Part shown: positions 9,239 to 18,952 of the stretch, piece after piece | Layout of the letters: every line of letters starts with the position of its first letter | Position numbering within the stretch: position 1 is the stretch's first letter | NCBI GenBank assembly: GCA_034926225.1 | Contig: JAYFRF010000001.1 | Coordinates: 372,001-436,000 of the forward strand | Direction of reading: 5' to 3' | DNA from: JAAZKA01 sp034926225 | GTDB lineage: Bacteria > Bacillota > Clostridia > Oscillospirales > QAMX01 | DNA: 64,000 nucleotides | Translations under genes and position numbers: made by a program | The notes under the pieces: generated by a model | What the model was told of the DNA's origin: nothing | The model's input: the letters and a program-made list of their open reading frames with translations, nothing else | Databases searched by the model: none

Positions 9239-10353
9239 GACTTCCACCCATTAGGACGTTCTCCGTTGCGTTTATATTCCTGCGTTGTTTGACCGGTAAA
9301 AGCTTTGAAGCAGCTGCAAAAATACTTTTCATTTTGATATCCTACCATGCTGGATATCTGTTTTGCGGTCAGATCACTGGTATTAAGCAAGTGCATCGCA
9401 CGTGTGATACGCCGCTCGGTTATATATTCGCTTAAACGTTTTCCTGATTCGGTACGGAACCGGCGAGATAAATAACTTGGATTAAAGTTAAATTCCGACG
9501 CTATATCTTCAAGCGAATCGGAAAGATGCTCCTCGATATATGCTTTCATTCGATCGATCAGTGTTCCTGACGGTTGCGCGTTCCCTAAGCTGTCCCAACG
9601 CAGTGTCTCCAATGCGTTTGTTATTTTATTCAGTGCGTCTAAAACCGCGCCGGACAGTTCTTTTCGCTCTTTGGAATGAAGGCTCTCCATGATGGAGGCG
9701 AAGTTCAACGATGAAAGGGAGGTATCGGCTGTAATTGGCAATTTAACATATTCAAATATCCGTTCAAACAGTATGGAAACCGCGAGGAAGACGACCGAAT
9801 CCTTCGCATTCGAAAGCAGTGTGAAGAACTCCTTATGATATGTCTGAATCGCGGCGGTATCTTCTTTCCCTACGGCTTGCGCCTGTAATGCGGTAAGCAT
9901 CTTAATCTTTTCCCACGTTTCCGATGAAAGATACCCGAAAGGCTGCGATTCCTTTTCATTCTCAGTGCCGCGCCGGTCGAGTGCGTCACGGATGGTGATC
10001 ATCGTTTTAATTAGTTCCTTTGGGTCGATCGGTTTCAATAAATACTCCGCCACACCAAAACGAATCGCTTCCTGCGCATAAGTAAAGTCTTGATAACCTG
10101 AGAAAAGGCATACCTTGACTCTCATGCGCCGCTGGTTATCATAGACATACCGCGCTATGTCGAGCCCGGAAAGTTCAAACATACAGACATCTGTCAATAT
10201 CACATCGACGTCTTTTTTTTGCAGATAATCGATTACATCCCGTCCATCCTCAAACAGCCCTGTTACCTCAAAACCAAGGGATGACCAATCGATAAGTGTT
10301 ACCAGCCCATGACGAATGATTTCCTCGTCGTCGGCGATAATTAGCTTATACAT
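9229..10353 (-). CDS. YesN-type response regulator (REC + AraC HTH)
   Basis: A 374-residue two-component response regulator. The N-terminal receiver has acidic pocket IIADDEE, phospho-Asp in VILTDVCM and Lys in YLLKPID. A ~130-residue linker follows, then a C-terminal AraC double HTH containing SLEDIASEFNFNPSYLSRRF and AKQISSMVGYQNEKYFCSCF. ATG 10353 has GGTGG eight bases upstream; a GTG at 10365 is too close to its site. Its end overlaps the kinase start by 10 bases. Such regulators usually activate the neighbouring CUT1 transporter and hydrolase genes. With the kinase truncated its signalling may be lost or taken over. Confidence 0.92.
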   Translation of the reverse strand: MYKLIIADDEEIIRHGLVTLIDWSSLGFEVTGLFEDGRDVIDYLQKKDVDVILTDVCMFELSGLDIARYVYDNQRRMRVKVCLFSGYQDFTYAQEAIRFGVAEYLLKPIDPKELIKTMITIRDALDRRGTENEKESQPFGYLSSETWEKIKMLTALQAQAVGKEDTAAIQTYHKEFFTLLSNAKDSVVFLAVSILFERIFEYVKLPITADTSLSSLNFASIMESLHSKERKELSGAVLDALNKITNALETLRWDSLGNAQPSGTLIDRMKAYIEEHLSDSLEDIASEFNFNPSYLSRRFRTESGKRLSEYITERRITRAMHLLNTSDLTAKQISSMVGYQNEKYFCSCFKAFTGQTTQEYKRNGERPNGWKSCR

Positions 10354-10521
10354 ATCAACTACCACCGTCCTGCTTTTGAGACTATCATTATAAACGCTAT
10401 ACGATAACTCAAACCGCTTAATCTTAACCGTTCATGGAAAAATGAACCATCAGGACAACACATCCTCTATCTTGGTTGCAAATCATGAAAGGAGCAAAGA
10501 TGAAGTCAGAAAAGCCAATAC

Positions 10522-10563
10522 AATGCAGACCGACAGGGCGAGCATGCCCGGTCGGCCTGCATT
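10522..10563 (-). terminator. Terminator of the glycoside hydrolase gene
   Basis: A nested hairpin: outer arms AATGCAG/CTGCATT, then CCGAC/GTCGG and GGGC/GCCC. It lies 30 bases past the hydrolase stop; on the minus strand a T-rich tract follows. Confidence 0.65.
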
Positions 10564-10592
10564 TATTATTCGCTAAATTTCTTTGACCTACT

Positions 10593-12770
10593 TCATTTCA
10601 GAATCGCATTATTAAAAGCCGTAATCAATTGTTCCCGCGACAGCTGACTCCTCATATAGCGTCGTCCGCCGACAGGAATTGTAATCGTACCTGTCTCCGC
10701 TTTGATACGTACGGGCTCTGCGAACAACTCCTCTTGGAGCACCACATCCTTTACATCCAGCGGTAGCTCCAGGCTCGCACTGCCGGACGCGTGCCAATAC
10801 ACCACAAAACGCTCAGCGTTTCTTTCGAATATAAACGCCAGGATGTCCGTGTTGCCGCTCGCCGCTTCTGTTATCCGGTCATAGGGGACGAGCTCGTATT
10901 CCTGTTTCTCGTTAATCAACAGGATATGCTCCTGCGCTAGGTTTTGCAGCGAATGTTTCTGCATGTCCGTCAGCCAATGCTTCGCCCGGACGTCCTCCCA
11001 GCGCCGCATGACCTCCATGATATCGCTGATACGGGGATGCTTTCGAAACTTATCGAGATCCGCCATCATCGTTACGGGGCAGTCCCATGCAGCGGCGCGG
11101 CTCGTTCCGTATTCATACATGTCGGGCTGCGTACCGGGCGTCCAGAAGCCCCACCAGCCAAAGTTGAGCCGCGTGAAGTCACGTCGCATGCGCGGCGCTT
11201 CCTCCGCCGGGAACTGGGCGATCTTCTCCTTGAAGACCTCGGGCTTAAAGATATCGAAGGCGTTACCGCCGCTGAGCATATGCCAGCTGAAGTGGGCTTT
11301 TGCCGCGCCTTCCGTATACAGCGGCTCAGGTGTCAGCTTTTTATAAACGCGGTACTGCGCATTCGGAACATGGAATTCAAATGGAGGATTCGTGCCTTCT
11401 GAGCCGTCGAAGTAGACGAAGCGGAAGCCCGCACTGTAAACATCGGCAAGCTTATCCGCAATCTCGTCCTGAAGGCTTGAGTTCTGGTCGAGATAGACGC
11501 TTGTTCCGCCAAATTCACTGACGTCCAAGATACCGCCGATCTCGCCCATGGGATGCTGCACGATATTCGTGTTGTATTCACCGCGCCGGCATCCGATAAA
11601 GCGATAGGGAAACTCCTCTGTATAGCTCTCATAGGCGATCAATTCGCCGCCAAATTGCAGAATCCGGCATTTATCCGCCATGACCGTACCGCAGGGGTTT
11701 TCTTCAACCGTGACAACGGTGTCATCTTCACCCAGAGACTGTGCCAGCGTAAATTTGCGTGTCTTGTTCAGCCGATGGTCGGCGATCGGTGTGACATACC
11801 GGCTGCTGATGCCGATATGCGTCTGAAGGAAATGGATCCCGGGCGTGATGCCGGCGGCTTTAATTTTTTCGAGCATCTTGACAAGATCCGCTTTACCGTT
11901 CGGATACTCGTCCTTGTAGTCGTAATCACCGCATGTATCATACCCGACATGCGTCTTGAAGAAGGCCGTGTAATAGATCAACATGCAGCGAAATCCACCC
12001 ATACTTGCATAGCGGATATGCTCATCCACATTTGCAGGGCTGATACTGCTCGTCCAGTAGGCCGATACGTTGATCCAGTCACTGCGGCGGCTTTCCACCC
12101 CGTGCGGCAGGCTGTAATCCGTCTCGACTGCCGCAATCGCGTCCAGCAAGCGGTCTGGATTGCTGACGATCAGTGCTGCGCCCGTGCCGCAAAGCTTAAT
12201 GTCGCGAATGGCGTCGGCGCTCAGGATACGATACCCGTGACGCCGCTCGGAATCAATTTTGGCATACGGCGAGGTTGCGAGTACGTTTACTGCTACCTTG
12301 CTGTCCCAGCTAACATTCAACCATTCGCCGAAGTTTTCGCGGTTGCGTACGGGCAGCTGCAATATCCGCATCTCGGCTACAGGCGGAGTCGACATATTCA
12401 AATGGCCGTAATCGTCCGGGTGGACAATGAAACGGTCGAGCCGGAAGGCGATGTAGTCAGAGGCTTCACGGACCTCAACCACCGCCTCAAAAGGTGTGAT
12501 TTCGAATCCGATGATGAGGCTGTTTCCCTCGCGGTGAACGCGGTTTGCTTGAAAGGTCGTCCTCTTGTTCGGATGGGCCAGCTTGACTTCGTTGTTGAAG
12601 GGCCGCTCCTGCGTCACAGAAAACAACGCGACTTCCTCGCCCGCGGTCAGGCATTCTTCAGCATTAGGCTTGTACACGAGGCTTTTTGTGATGCAATCAG
12701 GGCCGACAACGAGTTTAAACTGCTCGTTTTCGAGGATAATATCCTGCGATTTATCGAAGATACGCTCCAT
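10593..12770 (-). CDS. Probable glycoside hydrolase of unassigned family
   Basis: A 725-residue cytoplasmic protein without signal peptide. The N-terminal ~230 residues look like a beta-sandwich, the middle like a TIM barrel (GITPGIHFLQTHIG, then RFVYFDGSEG near residue 450), and the C-terminus like a small beta domain (SLELPLDV to TITIPVGGRR). Acidic residues after a beta strand in YFDGSE are typical of retaining hydrolase active sites; this is inference. ATG 12770 follows AAGGAAG; a longer in-frame start at 12836 has no good site. It lies between a sugar transporter and YesNM, suggesting it acts on the imported oligosaccharide. I do not recognise the exact family. Confidence 0.7.
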   Translation of the reverse strand: MERIFDKSQDIILENEQFKLVVGPDCITKSLVYKPNAEECLTAGEEVALFSVTQERPFNNEVKLAHPNKRTTFQANRVHREGNSLIIGFEITPFEAVVEVREASDYIAFRLDRFIVHPDDYGHLNMSTPPVAEMRILQLPVRNRENFGEWLNVSWDSKVAVNVLATSPYAKIDSERRHGYRILSADAIRDIKLCGTGAALIVSNPDRLLDAIAAVETDYSLPHGVESRRSDWINVSAYWTSSISPANVDEHIRYASMGGFRCMLIYYTAFFKTHVGYDTCGDYDYKDEYPNGKADLVKMLEKIKAAGITPGIHFLQTHIGISSRYVTPIADHRLNKTRKFTLAQSLGEDDTVVTVEENPCGTVMADKCRILQFGGELIAYESYTEEFPYRFIGCRRGEYNTNIVQHPMGEIGGILDVSEFGGTSVYLDQNSSLQDEIADKLADVYSAGFRFVYFDGSEGTNPPFEFHVPNAQYRVYKKLTPEPLYTEGAAKAHFSWHMLSGGNAFDIFKPEVFKEKIAQFPAEEAPRMRRDFTRLNFGWWGFWTPGTQPDMYEYGTSRAAAWDCPVTMMADLDKFRKHPRISDIMEVMRRWEDVRAKHWLTDMQKHSLQNLAQEHILLINEKQEYELVPYDRITEAASGNTDILAFIFERNAERFVVYWHASGSASLELPLDVKDVVLQEELFAEPVRIKAETGTITIPVGGRRYMRSQLSREQLITAFNNAILK

Positions 12771-12823
12771 ATTGACACTTCCTTTATCTGTTGGGATTTT
12801 ATATGATTTTATTTGCCATATCT

Positions 12824-12836
12824 TTGCCATTGGCAA
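12824..12836. promoter_or_regulatory. Palindrome upstream of the hydrolase gene
   Basis: TTGCCATTGGCAA is a perfect 13-base palindrome about 54 bases before the hydrolase ATG. It could be an operator, but no second copy was found near the other sugar genes. Confidence 0.3.
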
Positions 12837-12899
12837 CAGGTAATTTTACATAGAGCTTGCCAGTTACACAATTGGATTTGATGCGAGAAGACAACAATG

Positions 12900-12940
12900 T
12901 GAAAAGGTTGACGTCTTTATGGAAGCCGGCAACCTTTTCA
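12900..12940 (-). terminator. Hairpin after the second sugar-binding protein gene
   Basis: An 11-bp perfect stem (12900-12910 with 12930-12940) with a 19-base loop, just downstream of the binding-protein stop. It may terminate or attenuate reading into the hydrolase gene. Confidence 0.5.
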
Positions 12941-12963
12941 CGAAGTCGATTTACGGGCAGTGT

Positions 12964-14679
12964 TTATTTACTGTAAGTTCTGTCATATGCGACTTGATAT
13001 GTGTCGATGACCTTCTGAACGCCGATGTTCTGGAGCTCTTTCAGATAAGCATCCCAGTCCGTATCCAGATTCAGTTCTCCGCGGATGAACTTAGCCATGG
13101 CTTCCTGACAATAAGTCACGATAGTTGTCTCGATATCTGCGATGGATAATGTTTCTTCTTCGGTCAAAGACAGGACGGGCATCGTCTTGTTCTTAGCGTA
13201 CGGAAGCATATGGTCTACCGTCGACTGATATAGCACCTGCTCTTGGTTATAACCACTGCCCATTTCGGTCGCCATGATCTCTTTCCATTCCTTCGGCATG
13301 TTGATCATAAAGGTCTCATACAGGTGCGTATTAGTGGTCTCGCCCCAGTTGAACAGCCATTTGAAATAAGCTTTTTGGCCCGTGAAGCCGACGGCATCAT
13401 CAGCCGCTTTCTCCCAGCCGACGCCTTCTTTGCCGTACCAATAATTCAGCCATGTGGTATCGCCGTTTTTAATGTCATCGACACTGTTGTAGAACTGCGC
13501 ATCGGCCCAGCGTATAGCGACTTCGGGCATCTTACAATAGGAGGTGATCATGAAGAAGGGATTTGGGTTGAAAGTTTCCTGTGCGGTTTGCTTTGTTCCG
13601 TCCGGTCCGGTCAGAGGATCAATGACCTCGAATTCAAAGATCGCGGGATCGGCCATATTGAAGATGCCGACGGTTCCGCCCTGGACGGCGCCGACTCTGT
13701 TGCCGTTAGTAGAGGCGGCCAGTGCCTTTGCCTGCTCAGCGGTCATGGAGAAGCATTCATTATCGAGCAATTGCTCATCATAGAGCTTCTTGAGGTAGAC
13801 AAGAGCGTCACGATAACCCTCCTGCATATACGGCTCCATAATCTTGCCGTCTTCCAGGTATTCGCCCGCACTTGGCGGATAATATGTGAAGGCGTTAAAA
13901 ATGCAGCCCAAGCTCTTGATCGAACCCATGTAACCGCCTTCATAGGTAATAAACGGAATTTCGTCGGTGGCGTCACCGTTGCCGTTCGCGTCCTGGTCCT
14001 TAAATGCCTTCAGTACAGTGTAAAAATCGTCGGTTGTGACCGGCACATCCAGACCGAGATTATTCAGCCACTGAGTATCGATCCATAATTTTTGAGTAGC
14101 CTGTACATGGACGGTTTCGTAATAACGGCTCAAGAAATAAATATGGCCGTCATAGGCAATGTACTTCTGCTTTAATTCGGGTTTTTCAGAGAATAGTTTT
14201 AATGTGTTGATGGCGTTTTCCTCAATCAAGCTTTCCAGTGGGATGAGGACACCCTGAACGCCGTACGCTTCCGCCGTCGAACGCCCTATGCCGGTATAAA
14301 AAACGTCTGGCATTTCAGCGGGGTCGTTTGCAGCAAGCAGAAGATTGATCTTGGTAGAGGCATCGGTGGATGAAACCAATGTCCACACAACATCTACTTT
14401 TGTCAAATCCTCAAGCCACATAGCTGCATAGTTGGTATCATAGTTTTCGACATAACTGGAGGGAACGGTGAGGACCTTGAGCGAAACGACTTCATCGACG
14501 ATCGGGAATGTGCCGGGATCAGACATTTTCGGTCCGTTCGAAGATGCGGTCGTGGTTGCGGCGGCGGTCGTGGTCGCAGCGGTGGTAGCGGTCGTGCCGG
14601 AGCCGGATGGCGTGCAGGCGGCGAGTAGCATGGACAGTACGAGAGCGATTCCCAACAACATGCTCAGCCTTTTTTTCAC
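12964..14679 (-). CDS. Extracellular sugar-binding lipoprotein (ABC type 1)
   Basis: A 571-residue solute-binding protein: signal peptide with lipobox LLAAC (Cys22), a short Thr/Ala linker (about 24-47), then a large binding domain beginning near FPIVDEVVSLKVL. The linker is of the same kind as in the other two binding proteins here but about half as long. The start is GTG 14679, preceded by AGGAGGG. It is the third gene of a minus-strand operon behind two permeases. Residues such as WLNNLGLDVPVTTDDFYTVL (about 210-230) are typical of LplA-like binding proteins. Ligand unknown; the adjacent hydrolase suggests an oligosaccharide. Confidence 0.92.
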   Translation of the reverse strand: MKKRLSMLLGIALVLSMLLAACTPSGSGTTATTAATTTAAATTTASSNGPKMSDPGTFPIVDEVVSLKVLTVPSSYVENYDTNYAAMWLEDLTKVDVVWTLVSSTDASTKINLLLAANDPAEMPDVFYTGIGRSTAEAYGVQGVLIPLESLIEENAINTLKLFSEKPELKQKYIAYDGHIYFLSRYYETVHVQATQKLWIDTQWLNNLGLDVPVTTDDFYTVLKAFKDQDANGNGDATDEIPFITYEGGYMGSIKSLGCIFNAFTYYPPSAGEYLEDGKIMEPYMQEGYRDALVYLKKLYDEQLLDNECFSMTAEQAKALAASTNGNRVGAVQGGTVGIFNMADPAIFEFEVIDPLTGPDGTKQTAQETFNPNPFFMITSYCKMPEVAIRWADAQFYNSVDDIKNGDTTWLNYWYGKEGVGWEKAADDAVGFTGQKAYFKWLFNWGETTNTHLYETFMINMPKEWKEIMATEMGSGYNQEQVLYQSTVDHMLPYAKNKTMPVLSLTEEETLSIADIETTIVTYCQEAMAKFIRGELNLDTDWDAYLKELQNIGVQKVIDTYQVAYDRTYSK

Positions 14680-14740
14680 AAGGGACCCTCCTTATAATAA
14701 TATATTTTAACGGCATAACCGTCAAAATCACCATGGTAGA

Positions 14741-15634
14741 TCAACCTTTGATTGCGCCGATCATGATGCCTTTTACAAAGTAGCGCTGGATAAACGGATA
14801 AACGCAGAGTACGGGTAAAGACGCCACAATGATTAAGGAAAACTTCAGTAGCTCGTACATGTTTTGCTTAATAGCTATATCTTCCGTCGTCATTTGCCCG
14901 CTTGCAAGCATTTCTGCGTCCACTTTGTTCAATATCAGTATTTCACGCAGGATCATCTGCAATGGATATTTGCTTCTGTCGGAAATATAGATTAAAGCGT
15001 TAAACCAGGAGTTCCAATAACCGACAGCGTAGAACAACGTGATGACCGCAATAACCGCTTTTGAAAGAGGAAGGGCGATTGACCATAGAAAGCGGTAATC
15101 GGAGCAGCCGTCGACTTGTGCGGCTTCCAGTAATTCGCTGGGGATGTTTGTTTTAAAAAACGTCCGCATGACGATGATATTGTAAACGGACAAAGACCCT
15201 AGAATGATCATCACCATACGGGTGTTGCTTAATTTCAGATCCTGTACCAGCAGATAGGTCGGTATCAACCCCCCGCCGAAATACATGGTAAAGGTAAAGA
15301 TCATCATGATCGCATTGCCAAGCGCAAAGTCTTTGCGTGATAACGGATAGGCTGCCAAAATAGTCATTATCAAGGCCAGAAGGGTCCCGGATGCTGTATA
15401 GAAAAGAGTATTGGCATATCCGGTTATAACAGATGAGTTCTCAAAAATCGTTTTATAACCCGCTAAAGTCGGTTGAATCGGGAGGAGCCAGACGCGTCCG
15501 GCTACAACCGCCTGCGGATTTGAGAAAGAGCAGCTGACGATATAGATCAATGGATACAGAACGATGATAAAAATACCGGTCAAGAATATATAGTTGATCG
15601 TATAAAAGAGTCTGTCCCCGCGCGTTTCCCGCAT
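14741..15634 (-). CDS. CUT1 sugar ABC transporter permease, YtcP-like
   Basis: A 297-residue second permease with about six helices, EAA loop near LEAAQVDGCSDYRFLWSIAL, and the subfamily C-terminus RYFVKGIMIGAIKG. ATG 15634 follows GGAGGAG by about six bases. It lies 37 bases after the first permease and 61 before the binding protein. It forms the channel with the LplB-like subunit; the ATPase must come from elsewhere. Confidence 0.92.
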   Translation of the reverse strand: MRETRGDRLFYTINYIFLTGIFIIVLYPLIYIVSCSFSNPQAVVAGRVWLLPIQPTLAGYKTIFENSSVITGYANTLFYTASGTLLALIMTILAAYPLSRKDFALGNAIMMIFTFTMYFGGGLIPTYLLVQDLKLSNTRMVMIILGSLSVYNIIVMRTFFKTNIPSELLEAAQVDGCSDYRFLWSIALPLSKAVIAVITLFYAVGYWNSWFNALIYISDRSKYPLQMILREILILNKVDAEMLASGQMTTEDIAIKQNMYELLKFSLIIVASLPVLCVYPFIQRYFVKGIMIGAIKG

Positions 15635-15671
15635 GATTCACTCCTCCTCCGAAATATTCAGTCGTCACTGA

Positions 15672-16634
15672 TTACCACAGACTGCTACCGCTCCACTTTC
15701 TTGCGATTGCGTTGATGGACACAATCATGATAAAGTTTACGACGGAGTTGAACAAGCCGATTGCCGAGCTGTATGAATAATTCGGAAAAGACGCCGTAAG
15801 GCCTTGTTTATAGACGAGTGTAGTAATGACCTCCGAATACTCCGTGTTGGTACTGTTTTGCATCAAAAGAACTTTCTCGTACCCAACATTCATAATATTA
15901 CCGGCGCTGAGGATCAGGAGAATGATGATGGTTGGCGCTATACTGGGTAAATCGATATGTAGAATCCTCTTGAATCGTGACGCGCCGTCGACTATAGCCG
16001 CTTCATGCAGCGTCGGATCCACACCAGATAGTGCTGAAATATAGATGATCGCGCTATAACCCATACCCTGCCAAACGCCGGACCACACATAGATGTGCGC
16101 GAACAGGCTGCCTTCGCTCATAAAGTTGATGGCGCTTCCACCCAGCAACTCGATCACTTTGTTGACGATGCCGTATTTCGGAGACAGTATCTGGATAAGC
16201 ATACCGACAAGAACAACAATCGAAATAAAATGTGGAGCATAGGTTACCAGCTGCACGGATTTGCGAAATTTTATGTTGTTTGCGCTGTTCAATGCAATCG
16301 CCAGTATAATCGGTATCGGCATGCCGGCAATAAGTCCATAGATACTGATCGTCAACGTGTTTCGGATGACGCGCCAAAAAAGGTAAGACTGAAAGAACGC
16401 TCGAAAATGCTTGAATCCGACCCAGGGGCTCCCCCAGATGCCAAGAGAAGCTTTGAAATCCTTGAAAGCGATCTGTGCTCCATACATCGGTATATAGTTA
16501 AATATAAAAATGTAGGCAAAAGGGATGAGAATCATGGTAATCATTTGCCAGTTTTTTTGAATCCAACGCACAGTTTTTTTCTTTGGCGACCGATCTAGGA
16601 CAACAGCCGTATTCGTTTCTTTTCCGTAATCCAT
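15672..16634 (-). CDS. CUT1 sugar ABC transporter permease, LplB-like
   Basis: A 320-residue first gene of the minus-strand transporter operon. It has a short basic N-terminal tail (RSPKKKTVRWIQKNW), six membrane helices and the EAA loop HEAAIVDGASRFKRILHIDL (near residue 214). ATG 16634 follows AGGGATGG. It has the same length and topology as the plus-strand permease at 3738, but the two are clearly diverged, so this is a second independent uptake system and not a recent duplication. Confidence 0.92.
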   Translation of the reverse strand: MDYGKETNTAVVLDRSPKKKTVRWIQKNWQMITMILIPFAYIFIFNYIPMYGAQIAFKDFKASLGIWGSPWVGFKHFRAFFQSYLFWRVIRNTLTISIYGLIAGMPIPIILAIALNSANNIKFRKSVQLVTYAPHFISIVVLVGMLIQILSPKYGIVNKVIELLGGSAINFMSEGSLFAHIYVWSGVWQGMGYSAIIYISALSGVDPTLHEAAIVDGASRFKRILHIDLPSIAPTIIILLILSAGNIMNVGYEKVLLMQNSTNTEYSEVITTLVYKQGLTASFPNYSYSSAIGLFNSVVNFIMIVSINAIARKWSGSSLW

Positions 16635-16681
16635 TAAAAAAAGCCATCCCTTTCATAAAAAACTTTTGCGTCGAGGATACT

Positions 16682-16709
16682 ATTATAAGTAAAATGCATA
16701 TATCAACAA
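16682..16709 (-). promoter_or_regulatory. Possible promoter of the second sugar ABC operon
   Basis: On the minus strand TTGTTG (16709-16704), 16-base spacer, TATAAT (16687-16682), about 48 bases before the permease ATG. The -10 is perfect and the -35 is weak, which would suit activation by YesN. Confidence 0.4.
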
Positions 16710-16946
16710 CTAAAATTTACTCCTTTGATATGCATTGCGTACTTCGCTTATTTTTATTTTACAATGGGAAGCATCTTAAATCTAAGTTTTATGAATAGTT
16801 CATTGATAGTTTTGTTGTTTTAGTTAAATATACGCCAATTCCCTTATTTTGTCAATAGTTTTATATATTATTTTTTTATAAGGTTATTCGTTTTTGTTCA
16901 TATTTATGTGACATATTATCTCTTTTTTCGCAGGAAGTTTCCTTCC

Positions 16947-16986
16947 ATATAAAAATAACGCCGTGTACACGGCGTTATTTTTATAT
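16947..16986 (-). terminator. Terminator of the metallo-hydrolase gene
   Basis: A perfect 40-base palindrome with GTAC at its centre and A/T-rich outer arms, so it can terminate in both directions. Confidence 0.8.
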
Positions 16987-17114
16987 ATAGATCTATTAGT
17001 CTCATAAAATGCTTTTTCGTTCCAGCGGGTAAGCGGTCGCGGAAATCAGTACAGGGTTCATTTAGTGGAATTTCACGTCACAAAAAGGGTATAATCATTG
17101 ACCCAATTAGTAAT

Positions 17115-18719
17115 CTATTTCCATTTTTCGATCAAACCGCGAATCTGATCCGTAAATTTTGCAAGCTCTTTATTTGACATGCCTTTACTGCCTTTCACGA
17201 TACGAAGTAGCTCATTCGCCGTATCCACCAATGTTGCATAAATTTCCTGCGCTCTGGAGCGGCCTTTCGCTGCCTGATTTCGGTCGATCTTTATACCCTC
17301 CGTCAATACGGTCGCTTTCCCTGTCTTTAAGTCGAATTCCGTACCACTGAACGGCGAAGTGGCGTTATATCTGTAATCGGAAACAAGCAGGTTCTTAAAA
17401 TCTTCGCTGGATTGTTCGTCTCCGTGATTCACAAAAATGAAATCGGGCTTTTTCCGAAATGCGGATATCCAGTTTATCAATCCCTGCCGATCTGCGTGCC
17501 CACTAATTCCGTGTAGTGAACAGATTTCGGCTTTCACCGCGATATTCTCACCGAAAAGGCGTACATTATCAACACCGTCAAGGATAATTCTTCCCAATGA
17601 GCCTACCGCCTGATAACCGGCGAATAAAATAATATTCTCCTTCTTCCAGAGATTGTGTTTCAAATGGTGGCGGATTCTTCCGGCTTCACACATACCGCTC
17701 GCGGAAAGAATGACTTTATTCCGAGTGTCTAAATTAATCCGTTTGGAGTCGTCGGCGGTGACCGATAACCTTATATCGTCGAACCATATCGGGTTGATGC
17801 CTTGGGCGATCAGCGATCGCGTTTCATCGTCAAAGCAGCTGGTATCACATTGCATGAAAACAGCGGTGGCTTCTTCTGCGAGGGGACTGTCTACGTAAAC
17901 GGGGAACCCGTCATGGCCGGAAATGAGTCCTTTCTGTTTGATCTCTCTCAGCGCGTATAACAATTCCTGCGTCCGGCCGACCGCAAAAGCGGGTATAATG
18001 ACACTGCCGCCTCGGTCAAAAGCCCGCTGCAGATACTCAGAGAGCTCCTCGATTGTGTCTTTGGGTTTTTCGTGCAGCCGATTGCCGTAAGTGGACTCAA
18101 CGACCAAGTAGTCCGTTTCTTCCGGCGTTTGCGGGTCTTTTATGATAGGTTGGTTTGTATTGCCAACATCTCCGCTGAACACGATCTTTTTTGAAATGCC
18201 GTCTTCCACCATCCATATCTCTATACACGCGGATCCTAAAAGATGACCAACATCAGTAAAGCGAATGATAACGCCTTCCGCAATCTGATATTGCTTGTCA
18301 TAAGCGCAGCTGTGAAACAGACTTATTGCGCCGATAGCGTCATCCAGATCATAAATCGGTTCATATGGACCTTCTCCAGCACGTTCCGCTTTTCTATTTT
18401 TCCATTCCGCTTCGGACATTTGAATATGCGCGGAATCTTTTAGCATGATATTGCACAGATTACAGGTGGCTTCCGTCGCATATATGCCACCTCGAAACCC
18501 GTCTTTATACAGCTTTGGCAGCATACCGGAATGGTCGATATGGGCGTGCGTCAGAAATACGGCTTCGATCTCTTTTGGAGATACAGGTAAGGGAGCCGTC
18601 TCAAAAGTATCCATCCCTTGTTTCATGCCATGATCGACCATGTAGTACTTACCGTTCAATTCCAATAACGTGCTGCTTCCGGTCACTTCGTGCGCCGCGC
18701 CGATAAATGTTATCTTCAT
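17115..18719 (-). CDS. MBL-fold, beta-CASP RNase-like hydrolase
   Basis: A 534-residue cytoplasmic protein of the CPSF/YSH1-like metallo-beta-lactamase group. Metal-binding motifs are THAHIDHSG (about 54-62) and FSGDVG. The beta-CASP part has VPSFAVGRTQELL-like IIPAFAVGRTQELLYAL, ASGMCEAGRIRHHL and the terminal His motif ISGHADRQGLINWI (RMMBL region). The first ~200 residues carry the MBL core, the middle the beta-CASP cap, then RMMBL and a C-terminal helical tail. Members cleave RNA; the substrate here is unknown. ATG 18719 follows AAGGAG. Monocistronic, with its own promoter and terminator. Confidence 0.9.
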   Translation of the reverse strand: MKITFIGAAHEVTGSSTLLELNGKYYMVDHGMKQGMDTFETAPLPVSPKEIEAVFLTHAHIDHSGMLPKLYKDGFRGGIYATEATCNLCNIMLKDSAHIQMSEAEWKNRKAERAGEGPYEPIYDLDDAIGAISLFHSCAYDKQYQIAEGVIIRFTDVGHLLGSACIEIWMVEDGISKKIVFSGDVGNTNQPIIKDPQTPEETDYLVVESTYGNRLHEKPKDTIEELSEYLQRAFDRGGSVIIPAFAVGRTQELLYALREIKQKGLISGHDGFPVYVDSPLAEEATAVFMQCDTSCFDDETRSLIAQGINPIWFDDIRLSVTADDSKRINLDTRNKVILSASGMCEAGRIRHHLKHNLWKKENIILFAGYQAVGSLGRIILDGVDNVRLFGENIAVKAEICSLHGISGHADRQGLINWISAFRKKPDFIFVNHGDEQSSEDFKNLLVSDYRYNATSPFSGTEFDLKTGKATVLTEGIKIDRNQAAKGRSRAQEIYATLVDTANELLRIVKGSKGMSNKELAKFTDQIRGLIEKWK

Positions 18720-18764
18720 GGGTATGACTCCTTACATTCAGCTTTTTCGTTTACCCTTGATTTT

Positions 18765-18793
18765 ATTATAATACTTTTCTCGTGAATTTTCAA
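18765..18793 (-). promoter_or_regulatory. Sigma-A promoter of the metallo-hydrolase gene
   Basis: Minus strand TTGAAA (18793-18788), 17-base spacer, TATAAT (18770-18765), 46 bases before the ATG. Confidence 0.7.
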
Positions 18794-18910
18794 TATGCAA
18801 AGTGAGAATGTAAGATGAAAAGATACCGCGCATATTCAAATGTCTAACAAGCGGGTACCCCCATAAATCAGAATTATCCAATTCATGCATTCCTTATATA
18901 ATGGGCAAAA

Positions 18911-18940
18911 CATGGCAGATGCGGCATCGCATCTGCCATG
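18911..18940 (-). terminator. Terminator of the giant surface protein gene
   Basis: A perfect 12-bp stem (18911-18922 with 18929-18940), loop GGCATC, followed on the minus strand by TTTTGCCC. Confidence 0.75.
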
Positions 18941-18952
18941 GGGCAGCGTTTT

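Larger units (their letters stand above)
16635..17114. other. Intergenic region with promoter and terminator
   Basis: An AT-rich 480-base gap. It holds the promoter and leader of the sugar operon near 16680-16710 and the terminator of the metallo-hydrolase at 16947-16986. I see no gene or RNA in the rest. Confidence 0.6.

Noticed and set aside
11553..12806. A long (417-codon) open frame on the plus strand
   Set aside because: It lies fully opposite the hydrolase gene, has no promoter or recognisable domain and an atypical composition, so it is antisense shadow.
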